Source of the DNA: HXMU1420-13 sp024742815
GTDB taxonomy: Bacteria > Bacteroidota > Rhodothermia > Balneolales > Balneolaceae
Length of the DNA: 64,000 nucleotides
Reading direction: 5' to 3'
Assembly (NCBI GenBank): GCA_024742815.1
Contig: JANSXX010000001.1
Span: forward strand, 62,001 to 126,000
The position numbers were made by a program, and so were the translations under genes. The notes under the pieces were generated by a model. The model saw nothing but the letters and a program-made list of their open reading frames with translations, was not told the DNA's origin and did not search any database. Positions 34,772 to 43,753 of the stretch are shown in pieces. Numbering within the stretch: position 1 is the stretch's first letter; the number at the start of each line of letters is the position of its first letter.

Positions 34772-35653
34772 TCACTGATCAAACAAAGTAATCCGATAAC
34801 TCAGAGTTTCTTCTTTTCCGGGCTCAAGGATTCTTAGCTTCTCTTTGCTTAAAAATTCGCCATCGGTGTTTTGGTGATCAGTGATTCCATACCACGGTTC
34901 GATGCATACGAACGGTGCTCCCGGTTTTGCCCAGATTCCCAAATAAGGGAAATCATCAAAATCGATACGCAGTATTTCACCAAGTTCATCACCTTTGAGA
35001 GTTACTGAATTACTGTTCAAATTCTTGAAAATAAGCGCATCGTTATCAAACAGATGATTGTGGAGTCGTAGTATTTTACTTGAATCAAAAATAGGTTTGG
35101 TTGAATCGGTAAGCAAGCCATTGTCATCGATTAACCAAGTTTGAGCGGTTTCATCTACCGGAAACTCGAGAAAATAATCGGAATACTCACCCTGATTATT
35201 GATTGGACAGTTAAACGCCGGATGAGCGCCCAGGTTGTAAGGCATTGGTTTTTTATCAGCATTTTGTATGGTATGTGATACATTCAGCTGAGTTCCTTTC
35301 AAACTAAACGTGAGGTTAAAAATGAATCGAAATGGGAATTGGCGCAGCGTTTCTTCATCCCAATGAAATTGATAAGTGATGGAATCATCAAGATGATCGG
35401 TAACTTTCGCTTTGGTCGAGTGCCGAATAATTCCGTGTTTCGGAATCTGATATGGCTTGCCATCAATTAAAGTAGTGCCATCTTTCAGTGCTCCAATTAT
35501 TGGGAATAAAACAGGAGCCTGGCCGGTCCAAAAGTTCGAATCTCCCTGCCACAAGTACTCGATACCCGTTTTCATATGTTTGATGGAGCTTAATTCCAGC
35601 CCTTTTTGATGAATGGAAACTTCAAGCTCTTCAGATTGAATGGTATGGATCAT
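34772..35653 (-). CDS. aldose 1-epimerase family protein (LacX/YeaD-like)
   Basis: A 293-residue beta-sandwich protein of the galactose-mutarotase superfamily. The substrate-site histidines and acid are in PKHGIIRHS, NLGAHPAFNCP and FVCIEPWYG, strings typical of the LacX branch rather than classical GalM. It would interconvert sugar or sugar-phosphate anomers in the cytoplasm. Its ATG overlaps the stop of the upstream gene as ATGA, so the two are coupled. Confidence 0.88.
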   Translation of the reverse strand: MIHTIQSEELEVSIHQKGLELSSIKHMKTGIEYLWQGDSNFWTGQAPVLFPIIGALKDGTTLIDGKPYQIPKHGIIRHSTKAKVTDHLDDSITYQFHWDEETLRQFPFRFIFNLTFSLKGTQLNVSHTIQNADKKPMPYNLGAHPAFNCPINNQGEYSDYFLEFPVDETAQTWLIDDNGLLTDSTKPIFDSSKILRLHNHLFDNDALIFKNLNSNSVTLKGDELGEILRIDFDDFPYLGIWAKPGAPFVCIEPWYGITDHQNTDGEFLSKEKLRILEPGKEETLSYRITLFDQ

Positions 35654-36309
35654 TTTGCTAACATATGCACTTCTAGTCCTTCATATATCACTTGTTGGGC
35701 ATCGGAGTTTAACCCATTGATCATAGCCTTGGCTACATCCCGAACATGAATAGGTTTGTATTTTTTGAAGGGTGGAATTTTGGTTGCTAGTTTTAAAAGT
35801 GGTTCACCGATTTTCTCTCCAATTCGCATTTCTTTTCGATCACCCAGAAGTAGAGAGGGACGGACAATAACAAGCTTCTCGAACCCCAGTTTTTGCACTT
35901 TGTTATCCAATTTGCCCTTCATATTCAGGTAAAAGTTTTTGGTGGATTGAGTAGCGCCTAATGAAGAGCATAATGCATACGATAGAACACCGTTTTTTTG
36001 TGCGTATTTGGCAACATCCAGTTGATATTCGTAATCCACTTCATATTGCGCTTCTTTCGATCCGGCTGCTTTTAAAGTGGTTCCTAGTGCTGAAAATAAC
36101 TCATCACCAATAATTAAATGCTTCCAGATTCTCATTTCATGAAAGTTGATGACATGCTCTTCCAGCTTTTCGTGGGTAACCCCGGTTGATCGTCGATGAA
36201 AAACCTTTACCAACGCATACCGATCATCCGACAGAAGTTGTTGAAGAAGCTGAGATCCTACCAATCCGGTAGCGCCAAGAACTATGGCAGTTTTTTGCGT
36301 ACCGCTCAT
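35650..36309 (-). CDS. NAD(P)H-binding Rossmann protein (HTATIP2/YwnB-like)
   Basis: A 219-residue atypical short-chain dehydrogenase. The N-terminal GATGLVGSQLLQ is the nucleotide-binding loop; SSLGA and YLNMKGKLD supply the Ser and (in place of YxxxK) NMKGK of the TIP30/HTATIP2 group; IVRPSLLLG is diagnostic. Its members bind NADPH; the substrate is unknown. It forms a two-gene unit with the aldose epimerase. Confidence 0.85.
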   Translation of the reverse strand: MSGTQKTAIVLGATGLVGSQLLQQLLSDDRYALVKVFHRRSTGVTHEKLEEHVINFHEMRIWKHLIIGDELFSALGTTLKAAGSKEAQYEVDYEYQLDVAKYAQKNGVLSYALCSSLGATQSTKNFYLNMKGKLDNKVQKLGFEKLVIVRPSLLLGDRKEMRIGEKIGEPLLKLATKIPPFKKYKPIHVRDVAKAMINGLNSDAQQVIYEGLEVHMLAK

Positions 36310-36452
36310 CGCAAAAGAAATTAGTTAGTTTTGAGTAAGATAAAACAGTTGATTGATTTTACAATTTCAACTGTAAAGATTTGAATACTTACATTACAAA
36401 AATCGAGATTATTTATCAAATATATAGCAATATTTATCAAGCACTTAAAATT

Positions 36453-36480
36453 CAACACTCAACACTCAACACTCAACACT
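36453..36480. repeat. heptamer tandem repeat, 4 units
   Basis: Four perfect CAACACT units, 36453-36480, 6 bases beyond the stop codon of the minus-strand serine hydrolase gene (36487). It is the same period as the array at 2266-2300 but a different word. Confidence 0.9.
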
Positions 36481-36486
36481 AACCCC

Positions 36487-37698
36487 TCAATTCTCTATAG
36501 CTCCAATTACCCGTTTTACGATTCCTTCCATGGCATCCCGATTGATCCAACGCGCCACAATCACCAGATTGTTTTCAGGATCACAGAACACCATGTTGGT
36601 TCCTGCGCCTAAATGCCAAAAGGCAGACTCGGGAGCGCTAGGCATGGCTTTACGATCGGTATTCAAAAAATAGTTCATGTAGCCGTAGCCGGTGTTGGCT
36701 TCAGTGGGAGTTTTAGATAACTCTATCCATTCTTTGCTGATGATCTGCTCGCCATTCCAGTTTCCATCATTCAAAGTGAGTAAGCCTAAACGTGCCTGAT
36801 CTCTGGCAGATATAAACATGCCGCCGCCCCAATGTCCGCCTCCACTTACGCTTTGCATCAATTGCCCGTCGATTACTACCCAGCTGGTTTCGTAACCTTG
36901 CCATCGCCAGGTTGGGGAAGCGCCGATCTTGTCCATCATTTGTTCTCTGAGAAACACAGGTAAAGGTTTGCGAAGTACATTCATTGCGGCTAAAGCCAGC
37001 AGATTTACCCGAACATCGTTGTATTCCCATTCGGTGCCCGGTTCATGGCGTTCACGGGTAAGCCAAGTTGAACGATCTCTGTCGGGGCGATCGGCCCAAT
37101 CGGGTTTACCAAAAAGAGTTCCTTCCCAATCGGAAGTCTGCCGAAGCAGATGATCCCAGGTTATTTTAGAATTATGCTCGCCTTTAAAAGGCTCCATCAC
37201 TTTGGGTGATTTGAAATAGTCGGCTTTAAATTGACTGCCATCAAAATTTCCTGCCATTAATATTGGTGCCATATATGGATCTACCAGGTCATGCACATCG
37301 TGAATTAATCCCATATCGTAGGCAATGCCCACAGTGCTGCTCAGAAAAGTTTTGGTTACGGAATGGGTCATATCCACCCGAAAAGGTTCACCCCATTCGG
37401 CAATGATGTACCCATCTTTAATGATGATGCCTGTTTGATCTCCCCGGTCTTTGAACGGACCCACTCCATCCCCAAAAGGTTCTCGACCAAAAGTACCGTA
37501 ATGGTTTTCTTCCATACTCCGCGGATTGGTCGTCTCATTTGCTTTCGCATATTCAATAACCGCTGATATCGAATCGGCATTGAAGCCCATCTCTTCAGGA
37601 GTACGTGTTTCCCAATCGCCCCAAGTTCCCGGGAAGTATTGTGCGGTTAGAGTTTGAGTTAGAAAGAGTGTAAAGAATAGAAGAGCGGTACGTTTCAT
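36487..37698 (-). CDS. exported serine hydrolase (beta-lactamase family)
   Basis: A 403-residue exported protein of the beta-lactamase/transpeptidase-like fold. ATG 37698 gives the signal peptide ending TLTAQ. The nucleophile motif SVTK is at about 113-116, YND follows in the middle, and HLGAG takes the KTG position. This HxG variant and the GGGMFISARDQARLG segment are typical of class-C-like esterases and peptidases. A perfect 16-bp inverted repeat abuts its start codon. The gene is unlinked to the peptidase operon. Confidence 0.88.
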   Translation of the reverse strand: MKRTALLFFTLFLTQTLTAQYFPGTWGDWETRTPEEMGFNADSISAVIEYAKANETTNPRSMEENHYGTFGREPFGDGVGPFKDRGDQTGIIIKDGYIIAEWGEPFRVDMTHSVTKTFLSSTVGIAYDMGLIHDVHDLVDPYMAPILMAGNFDGSQFKADYFKSPKVMEPFKGEHNSKITWDHLLRQTSDWEGTLFGKPDWADRPDRDRSTWLTRERHEPGTEWEYNDVRVNLLALAAMNVLRKPLPVFLREQMMDKIGASPTWRWQGYETSWVVIDGQLMQSVSGGGHWGGGMFISARDQARLGLLTLNDGNWNGEQIISKEWIELSKTPTEANTGYGYMNYFLNTDRKAMPSAPESAFWHLGAGTNMVFCDPENNLVIVARWINRDAMEGIVKRVIGAIEN

Positions 37699-37714
37699 AT
37701 CAAAAAGTTTTGAT
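37699..37714. promoter_or_regulatory. inverted repeat abutting a start codon
   Basis: ATCAAAA-AG-TTTTGAT directly precedes the ATG (37698, minus strand). It could be an operator or a small RNA hairpin that covers the ribosome site; there is no obvious Shine-Dalgarno. Confidence 0.4.
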
Positions 37715-37785
37715 CTGAAACTAATCAGAGAAATGTGGTTATCCAATTTCTATGTTATGTGGTGCTGATGAAAGCAGAAGACTTT

Positions 37786-38529
37786 CTAAATCCCAAGCTG
37801 AGCTTTTACGTCCTTTACTCGCCGGCGCGATACACTAAGTTGTTTTCCGGATGTAAGCTTAATTTCATAACTGCCCGAAAACCAAGGAATCAATTCTGAA
37901 ACATAGGTTACGTTCACCAGAAATGACCGATGTGTTCGAACAAAACGCCCATCAGTAAGGCGCTGTTCCAATTGGTCCAGTGTGCCGTCTATGCGAAATT
38001 TAGCCGAATCTGTGTAAGCATAAATCAATTTTTCATTGGCTTCCAGGTACTGAACTTCGTTAATATCCAAAATATGAATAGATCGCCCTTTTTTCCCGGT
38101 TAACACGTGCAATGGTTTTTGCTTCTGTTCTTCGATTACTTTCTCGATAGAGGCATTTTGCAATGACTTCTGCTCAGCTACATTTTTCAATCGCTCCAGA
38201 GATTTATTGAGCCGTTCTAAGCGCACCGGTTTAGTGAGGTAATCCAGCGCAAAAACGTCAAATGCTTTGATCGCAAATTCATCATAAGCCGTAACAAAAA
38301 TGATATAAGGTCGAGGTTTTTCGAGCATGGATACCACATCAAAACCATCTAAACCAGGCATTTGAATGTCTAAAAATACCACATCAGGTTTGGAAGCATT
38401 TATAAGTTCGATAGCTTCAGATGCTACTCCTGATTCGCCGGTGATTTCTATCGAAACTGTTGAGTGACTAAGAAGCGATTTCATACGCTCTCTTGCCAGA
38501 TGCTCGTCATCAACCAGAAATGCTTTCAT
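37786..38529 (-). CDS. LytTR-type response regulator
   Basis: A 247-residue regulator: receiver domain 1-120 with D54 as phospho-acceptor (VFLDIQMPG), and a LytTR DNA-binding domain from about 145 (VQYLEANEKLIYAY, then RTHRSFLVNVTYV). LytTR proteins bind direct repeats upstream of their targets. It overlaps the kinase gene upstream by 20 bases, so the two are a cognate pair. Confidence 0.94.
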   Translation of the reverse strand: MKAFLVDDEHLARERMKSLLSHSTVSIEITGESGVASEAIELINASKPDVVFLDIQMPGLDGFDVVSMLEKPRPYIIFVTAYDEFAIKAFDVFALDYLTKPVRLERLNKSLERLKNVAEQKSLQNASIEKVIEEQKQKPLHVLTGKKGRSIHILDINEVQYLEANEKLIYAYTDSAKFRIDGTLDQLEQRLTDGRFVRTHRSFLVNVTYVSELIPWFSGSYEIKLTSGKQLSVSRRRVKDVKAQLGI

Positions 38530-39637
38530 GAGGAGCTATTTTTGAAGGTTCAAAATGGGAGTGCTCTCGAATTTCTGTAAGTGGAAATCGAAACTTTAAC
38601 GTATTCGTGTGAATTGCAGCATCAACCATATCGCCAAAATGGAGTTGTAGGCGCTTAAAAACATTAGATAATCCTGTGCCTTTATCCAAAAAATAACTGA
38701 AGTCATTTCGTGAGAAACCCGGTCCGGTATCCGTAATACTTATTTGAATTAACTGTGCTACTTGTTCAATTTCAACGGTAAGCGAATGGCTACCTTCTTT
38801 CTTGCTTACCCCATGTTTAATAGCATTTTCTACCAACGGCTGTAAGGTAAGTACCGGTAATGCAACGTTATGTAATTGTTGAGGCGCATTAATTTGAACG
38901 TGTAAACAATCTTTAAATCGAGCCTGTTCTATATTCAAGTACAATCGGATAATTTCGAGTTCATCTTTTAGGCAAACTAACGGTCTGTCTGATGCTCGCA
39001 AGGTATATCGGAAAACGTCGGCAAGATCTTCGGTTACGGCTTCCGCTTCCGCCGGCGAAATTCGTATCAACGCGGCGATTGAATTTAACGAGTTGAACAA
39101 GAAATGAGGATTGATTTGAGCGCGTAATGCCGATAGCTCAGATTCTACAATTTTCTGCTCTGCCTCGGCCGAGCGTTTAACGTACTCGGTTACATACATT
39201 ACACCGTTTGTACCTAACATCCCGATAATGCACATCATTGCAATGATGGATAAAGCCATTACCTCTTTTCCTGCCGGAGAGTAAGGCGCATCATTCAATA
39301 AAGAATGAATGTAACCGGTAACAATAAATCCAAGCAGAAAGCCAATAAATGAATTACTAATTTGTGCGGCGATATGTATCAGATAATTTCGAGTTCCATT
39401 TAAAGGAAATCGGCGATGTAGCGAATACCAGGTAAGGCCAAACATGCCAATCAAGAAAAAAGAATAGAGACTGGTGAACAAAAAGCCGTCTCCCCGCATG
39501 TTATCTTCCATCATCACAGAAAAAAACCAATCGGAAAACAAGCCAAACGCCAGAGAGAAAAAAAGCCATAACCCGAGCAACGTTTTAACAAAAAGCGTGG
39601 GGGAAATGTAAGATGATTTCAGGATTGCTCGGGACAT
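38510..39637 (-). CDS. LytS/YehU-type sensor histidine kinase
   Basis: A 375-residue membrane kinase with four predicted helices in the first 150 residues. The His_kinase box is INPHFLFNSLNSIAALIR, and the ATPase domain shows LQPLVENAIKHG and DTGPGFS. The sensor domain has no extracytoplasmic part, so it is likely to sense the membrane or an internal signal. It is the partner of the overlapping LytTR regulator and lies 22 bases after the TonB receptor gene, all on the minus strand. Confidence 0.93.
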   Translation of the reverse strand: MSRAILKSSYISPTLFVKTLLGLWLFFSLAFGLFSDWFFSVMMEDNMRGDGFLFTSLYSFFLIGMFGLTWYSLHRRFPLNGTRNYLIHIAAQISNSFIGFLLGFIVTGYIHSLLNDAPYSPAGKEVMALSIIAMMCIIGMLGTNGVMYVTEYVKRSAEAEQKIVESELSALRAQINPHFLFNSLNSIAALIRISPAEAEAVTEDLADVFRYTLRASDRPLVCLKDELEIIRLYLNIEQARFKDCLHVQINAPQQLHNVALPVLTLQPLVENAIKHGVSKKEGSHSLTVEIEQVAQLIQISITDTGPGFSRNDFSYFLDKGTGLSNVFKRLQLHFGDMVDAAIHTNTLKFRFPLTEIREHSHFEPSKIAPHESISG

Positions 39638-39659
39638 GGCTTAATGTGTAGAATAAGAA

Positions 39660-41951
39660 TCAAAATTCAAATTTTACACCACTCACAGGAAGTAAGCTAA
39701 ATTGCGTGGCACGATCTATTTGATTGGTTTGGATATTCCAATAATCGGTTTCCACATTTTGTTGATTGTACGCATTCCAAACCTCTACAAACACAACTAA
39801 ATTAGTTTTCTTCATAAAAAATCTGCGATCAACACGGGTGAATAACGAATGATATGCCGGGTAGCGAGCTGCATTGAAGCGGCTAAGATCGTACACTTCA
39901 GTTGCTGCATTTGCTGATGCAACAGGATCGATGGGCGTATAACGGCGTCCCCCCAGATAACTCCAGCGCACACTTACTTCCCATAAATCATTTGGGCGAT
40001 AGCCACCTATCACACTCAGCAAATATCGGTTATCATAATTACGATCCTGCCATTTGCCCGTATAATCACGATGGCGAGTTCTGAAATAACTGGCGGAGAC
40101 CATCCCGTAAAAATCGACGGCTAATTTTTTCTGGATTAAAATTTCTGCCCCACGAGCAAAGGCTCTGCCATTATCTTCCAGCACATCATAAAACTGTTGA
40201 AAGGAATCGAGTACATAATTTCGATCACCTACCGAATTTACCGCTGGTAAGATGGGGGTATTTCGGTATTCTTTATCATACAGTTCAAGAGTTAGCTTGG
40301 TATCATCCGTTAGCAGATAATCGGCGCTTAGAATATAGTGATCGGAACGCGTGCTTCTGAGTTCTGCGATGTTTGCGTTTTGTGATATTAAATATCGCGG
40401 TATAGCCTGATAATGAACTCCAAACGCTGCATTGAAACCAAGTTTAGCCGAAGCTTGAAATCTTGCTTTAAACCTTGGAGCCAGATTAAGATTGTTATTA
40501 TATGAATTATAGGTTGTACGAGCCCCAAGTGTGGCAGAAAATGCCGGAGTAATAGTAACCGAATAAGAAGCAAAAAATGAACTCAGTGAACCATTTACTT
40601 CATCACTGCGATTGAAATCGGCACGTTGTTGTCCGGATTGATTGGTTTCTGCAGCAATAAAATAATCATAGTCGTTTTGTTCAGCTCTAAATTCGGTTCC
40701 AAATTCTATATTATTTCGATCATTAATCCGAAGAAATGACACCGATCGGAGCACTATCATCGCTTCTAACGAGTAGAAATCTATGCTTGTAGTTTCAGAA
40801 AGTGCATCAGTTAGAATTTGATCATTTTCTCTGAACGAGTAGGAAATAGAGGTATTTGTGTATCCGTTGCCCCAAAGATGTTGCCAGTTTACCCCCATCG
40901 TATTTTGATTATTAGTATTGTCGATAGCGTCAGAAACTCCTTCTTCAACAGCTTCAGAAAGATCGCTGGTAAAATTCGACCTACCGTAAATATTCAAGAA
41001 AGAGAGTTTATTCCTGCCGTCTAGTTTGGAAGTTACTTTTACTTGTGCATCGGCATATCTCGGGGCTCCGCCGGCATTAATTGCATTGGCAATCAGGTCT
41101 AGATAGCTTCGGCGGGCAGATACTAAGTACGAGGTGTTTTCAGAAATGGGACCGTCCAAATTGACGCCAAATCCTGCAAGATTTAATCCAACATCTCCCC
41201 GTAGCCGGTTCAGGTTACCATCCCGATAGCTAATGTCGGATACTGAGGATAAATGGTTTCCAAACTTGGCAGTAAATCCACCGGCAGAAAAATCGATACT
41301 CGAAATCAGGTCGGTATTTACAATTCCAATTGGACCATTTGATCTTCCACTTTGGTTTTGAAAATGCCGGATATTCGGAAGCGGAATATTATCGATGTAA
41401 TTGCCATTTTCGATAGGACTGCCTCCTCGAACTAACAAATCCTGGCTTGTATCTCCTTGACTTGCAACACTTGGAAGAGCATTTAATACCCGTCCAAGTT
41501 CTTGAGCCGCTCCGGGCGAACGTCTGATTTCTTCCGGCGTAAAACTCACCTTACCAATGCCTTGAGTGCTGCTGGTTTCAGAAAAATATCCACTAGTTAC
41601 GGTAATTTCGTCGCCCATCACCGTAGACGGATTAAGTTTTATATCTACAATTTGTGAACGGTTTGCACCAACAACGATATCTGGAATACGCTTAGTTTCG
41701 TAACCGATGTAACGTACAGTTAGCGTATAAATACCGGGGGTAAGCTTAGATATAATATATTCGCCATTCGCGTTGGTAGCGTTGCCCTCTAACGTCTTTT
41801 CAATTATTAGATTAACACCGATTAATGGTTCTAAGGTTTCTGAATCTACAACTGTGCCTGTAATCGATCCTAATATCTGTTCAGATTGCTGAGCGTTGCT
41901 AAATCCAAAAAGAGAAAAAAGGAATAGCAAAGTTAACGGAGCATTTTTCAT
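39660..41951 (-). CDS. TonB-dependent receptor with CarboxypepD-reg-like domain
   Basis: A 763-residue outer-membrane transporter. The signal peptide ends SNAQQ; residues about 28-115 are a carboxypeptidase-regulatory-like domain (ITGTVVDSETLEPLIGVN); the plug follows (LGRVLNALPSVASQGD, then VRGGSPIENG), and a 22-strand barrel of SusC/CirA type ends in FEF, the usual outer-membrane recognition end. No TonB box is plain. The substrate is unknown; no SusD partner is adjacent. Downstream lie the kinase and regulator genes on the same strand, which suggests substrate-linked control. Confidence 0.94.
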   Translation of the reverse strand: MKNAPLTLLFLFSLFGFSNAQQSEQILGSITGTVVDSETLEPLIGVNLIIEKTLEGNATNANGEYIISKLTPGIYTLTVRYIGYETKRIPDIVVGANRSQIVDIKLNPSTVMGDEITVTSGYFSETSSTQGIGKVSFTPEEIRRSPGAAQELGRVLNALPSVASQGDTSQDLLVRGGSPIENGNYIDNIPLPNIRHFQNQSGRSNGPIGIVNTDLISSIDFSAGGFTAKFGNHLSSVSDISYRDGNLNRLRGDVGLNLAGFGVNLDGPISENTSYLVSARRSYLDLIANAINAGGAPRYADAQVKVTSKLDGRNKLSFLNIYGRSNFTSDLSEAVEEGVSDAIDNTNNQNTMGVNWQHLWGNGYTNTSISYSFRENDQILTDALSETTSIDFYSLEAMIVLRSVSFLRINDRNNIEFGTEFRAEQNDYDYFIAAETNQSGQQRADFNRSDEVNGSLSSFFASYSVTITPAFSATLGARTTYNSYNNNLNLAPRFKARFQASAKLGFNAAFGVHYQAIPRYLISQNANIAELRSTRSDHYILSADYLLTDDTKLTLELYDKEYRNTPILPAVNSVGDRNYVLDSFQQFYDVLEDNGRAFARGAEILIQKKLAVDFYGMVSASYFRTRHRDYTGKWQDRNYDNRYLLSVIGGYRPNDLWEVSVRWSYLGGRRYTPIDPVASANAATEVYDLSRFNAARYPAYHSLFTRVDRRFFMKKTNLVVFVEVWNAYNQQNVETDYWNIQTNQIDRATQFSLLPVSGVKFEF

Positions 41952-42280
41952 AATAATGAGTGGTTTTGAGTTGAACTGAAATGAATGGAAGCATTCGGTT
42001 CAAAATTATTTATCGGTTTGCAGATTGAGAATGGGAGGGTTATCAGCGCTCAGAAATAAAGACAGACGGTTGATGATTTGCGATGAGCGGTATTCCGGAT
42101 ATTACATTTCATTCGCAAATGCTGTGATAAATAAGAATTGTGGTCCTATAACTTCGAAAGTTTCTAAAACTTTTAGTGGTCTTTCCTAGTTCAGGTAAGC
42201 GACTTATGCTTCAATAAATCTTGAGCTTAAGTATTTGAAATAAATTATATTAATGTGATCAATCTCTTTAATATTCATTC
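41952..42280. other. divergent intergenic spacer with promoter-like sites
   Basis: It separates the TonB receptor gene (minus) from a lipoprotein gene (plus). Besides the -7 candidate at 42001-42008 there is AAAGTTT-cta-AAACTTT (42157-42173), an inverted repeat that could be an operator or hairpin. No coding region is seen. Confidence 0.5.
42001..42008 (-). promoter_or_regulatory. TAATTTTG -7 element of the TonB receptor gene
   Basis: It matches TAnnTTTG on the minus strand, giving a leader of about 43 nt. No TTG is seen 17-23 bases further upstream. Confidence 0.4.
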
Positions 42281-42841
42281 ATGAAAAATTTCAGTTTAGT
42301 TGCGGTTCTGTTTCTGATAATAGGCATTTCAGCTTGCTCCGATTCCCCTTCAAATTCCGAACCGGAAGGCAACTCAGTATTACCGGGCTATTTTGCAGGC
42401 AAAGCAGGAGTAGACCAAAACTCTCAGCATTATGAGGAGCTGAATGGAAGCGCTCGTTTTACTTTATCGGTAATGGACACAACGTTCAATTTGGCATTTT
42501 CCTCGGCAAGTGGGTTATACGATACCACAAACATTGTACTTCGAATTAAATCCACTGATCTGCCCAATGAAGGAACTTATTCCCTAAACAACATTGATGA
42601 AATCAATCAGATTTACCGTGAAGGCTATTCCTTATTTTATTACAGTGCATTAACCAGCAGAAGCGAAATCTACTATTCCGAATCGGGTCAACTAACCATC
42701 GAAGCAAAAAGCGAAACAGGGATAAAAGGAACCCTCGAAGGTACCGTATTCAAGAAGGCTTACATTGGCAAAGATGAGTACGTGCGTCAGTACAGCACAA
42801 TTAATCTGGATTTTAACGCCATTCCCGGCAATATGCCCTAA
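42281..42841 (+). CDS. hypothetical lipoprotein
   Basis: A 186-residue predicted lipoprotein: signal peptide ending GISAC (Cys19), then a serine/proline-rich spacer and a beta-rich domain containing repeated SxxY and TxxL strands. I recognise no family. A second lipoprotein gene follows 120 bases later on the same strand. Confidence 0.7.
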   Translation: MKNFSLVAVLFLIIGISACSDSPSNSEPEGNSVLPGYFAGKAGVDQNSQHYEELNGSARFTLSVMDTTFNLAFSSASGLYDTTNIVLRIKSTDLPNEGTYSLNNIDEINQIYREGYSLFYYSALTSRSEIYYSESGQLTIEAKSETGIKGTLEGTVFKKAYIGKDEYVRQYSTINLDFNAIPGNMP

Positions 42842-42961
42842 GTTTGTTTAGGAATTAATAATCCAATAATTCCCCGAACGCTGACTTTAAAAACTAGATT
42901 TCTGTGATATCTCTACGCTATTTATTTAGTTTATTTAGAGAAATGCTCAGAAATAAGAAAT

Positions 42962-43753
42962 GTGAAGTCGATCAACCATCGTTTATTAGTTTTTTTAGGA
43001 TGCATGCTTGTTGCTTTGCTTGGCTGTACCGTAAATAATGCACCCCCTGAAAATTCCTGTATTCTAAACGAAATCCAGTTTGCTGAAAACAGTCGTTTGA
43101 TTTTTACGACCATTTCTGGTGGACAAATTTATCAGCTGCGCCAGGAGTTTTTACGGGAGGACGCAGACCCGCTGGTAGTGGCTTCCTTTCAATTTCAATA
43201 CTTCGTGGATTCATTGGTAGTGAGAAATCAGCTGGAAACCGAATTACGATTTCCTTACATGACAGTAAGCTTTGAGGATGAGCGCCCAAAACGCGTAGAG
43301 AAATATTTCGGAGGCTCCGGTGTTCGATTAATTCACGAAATCGATTACTCGAACAACGATCGAATTTTGATTGATTTGTATCGCGAGGCTAGCGATGGAC
43401 AAATACTTTACGCCGGATATTCGAACTATTTTACCGATGAAAAAGGGAATATCACACGAAACGAGCGTTTTTTTGCAGATAGAGAAGATCCCAGTGTTTT
43501 TAATAAGTTCGAAGACATCACCTTTGAGTACGATGCAGCCGTTAGTCCGCAGCAGAATCTTTTTCTTCCATTTTTCACGGATACAAACTTTCCGGATGCG
43601 CGCTTTTTTTCGCCCAATAATGTGTTGTTAGCTCGCAACGAATCCGGTGTGTTTAATTACCAATACAGTTACGATGATTTTGGAAATATGACGTCGATGA
43701 TTCAACCCGATGGAACACCGGTATATTTTAGATATATCGGTTGTTCGCAATAA
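42962..43753 (+). CDS. hypothetical lipoprotein with YD-repeat-like C-terminus
   Basis: A 263-residue predicted lipoprotein (signal ends ALLGC, Cys21) starting at GTG 42962; the only nearby ATG is out of frame. The last 60 residues contain YSYDDFGNMTSMIQPDG, which has the YDxxGN pattern of RHS/YD repeats, but only once or twice, so it is not an RHS toxin. The stop (43753) abuts the stop of the convergent gene with no gap. Confidence 0.68.
   Translation: MKSINHRLLVFLGCMLVALLGCTVNNAPPENSCILNEIQFAENSRLIFTTISGGQIYQLRQEFLREDADPLVVASFQFQYFVDSLVVRNQLETELRFPYMTVSFEDERPKRVEKYFGGSGVRLIHEIDYSNNDRILIDLYREASDGQILYAGYSNYFTDEKGNITRNERFFADREDPSVFNKFEDITFEYDAAVSPQQNLFLPFFTDTNFPDARFFSPNNVLLARNESGVFNYQYSYDDFGNMTSMIQPDGTPVYFRYIGCSQ

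Noticed and set aside
42962..43753. RHS/YD-repeat toxin
   Set aside because: Only one or two YD-like motifs occur in a short lipoprotein; there is no toxin tip or immunity gene.
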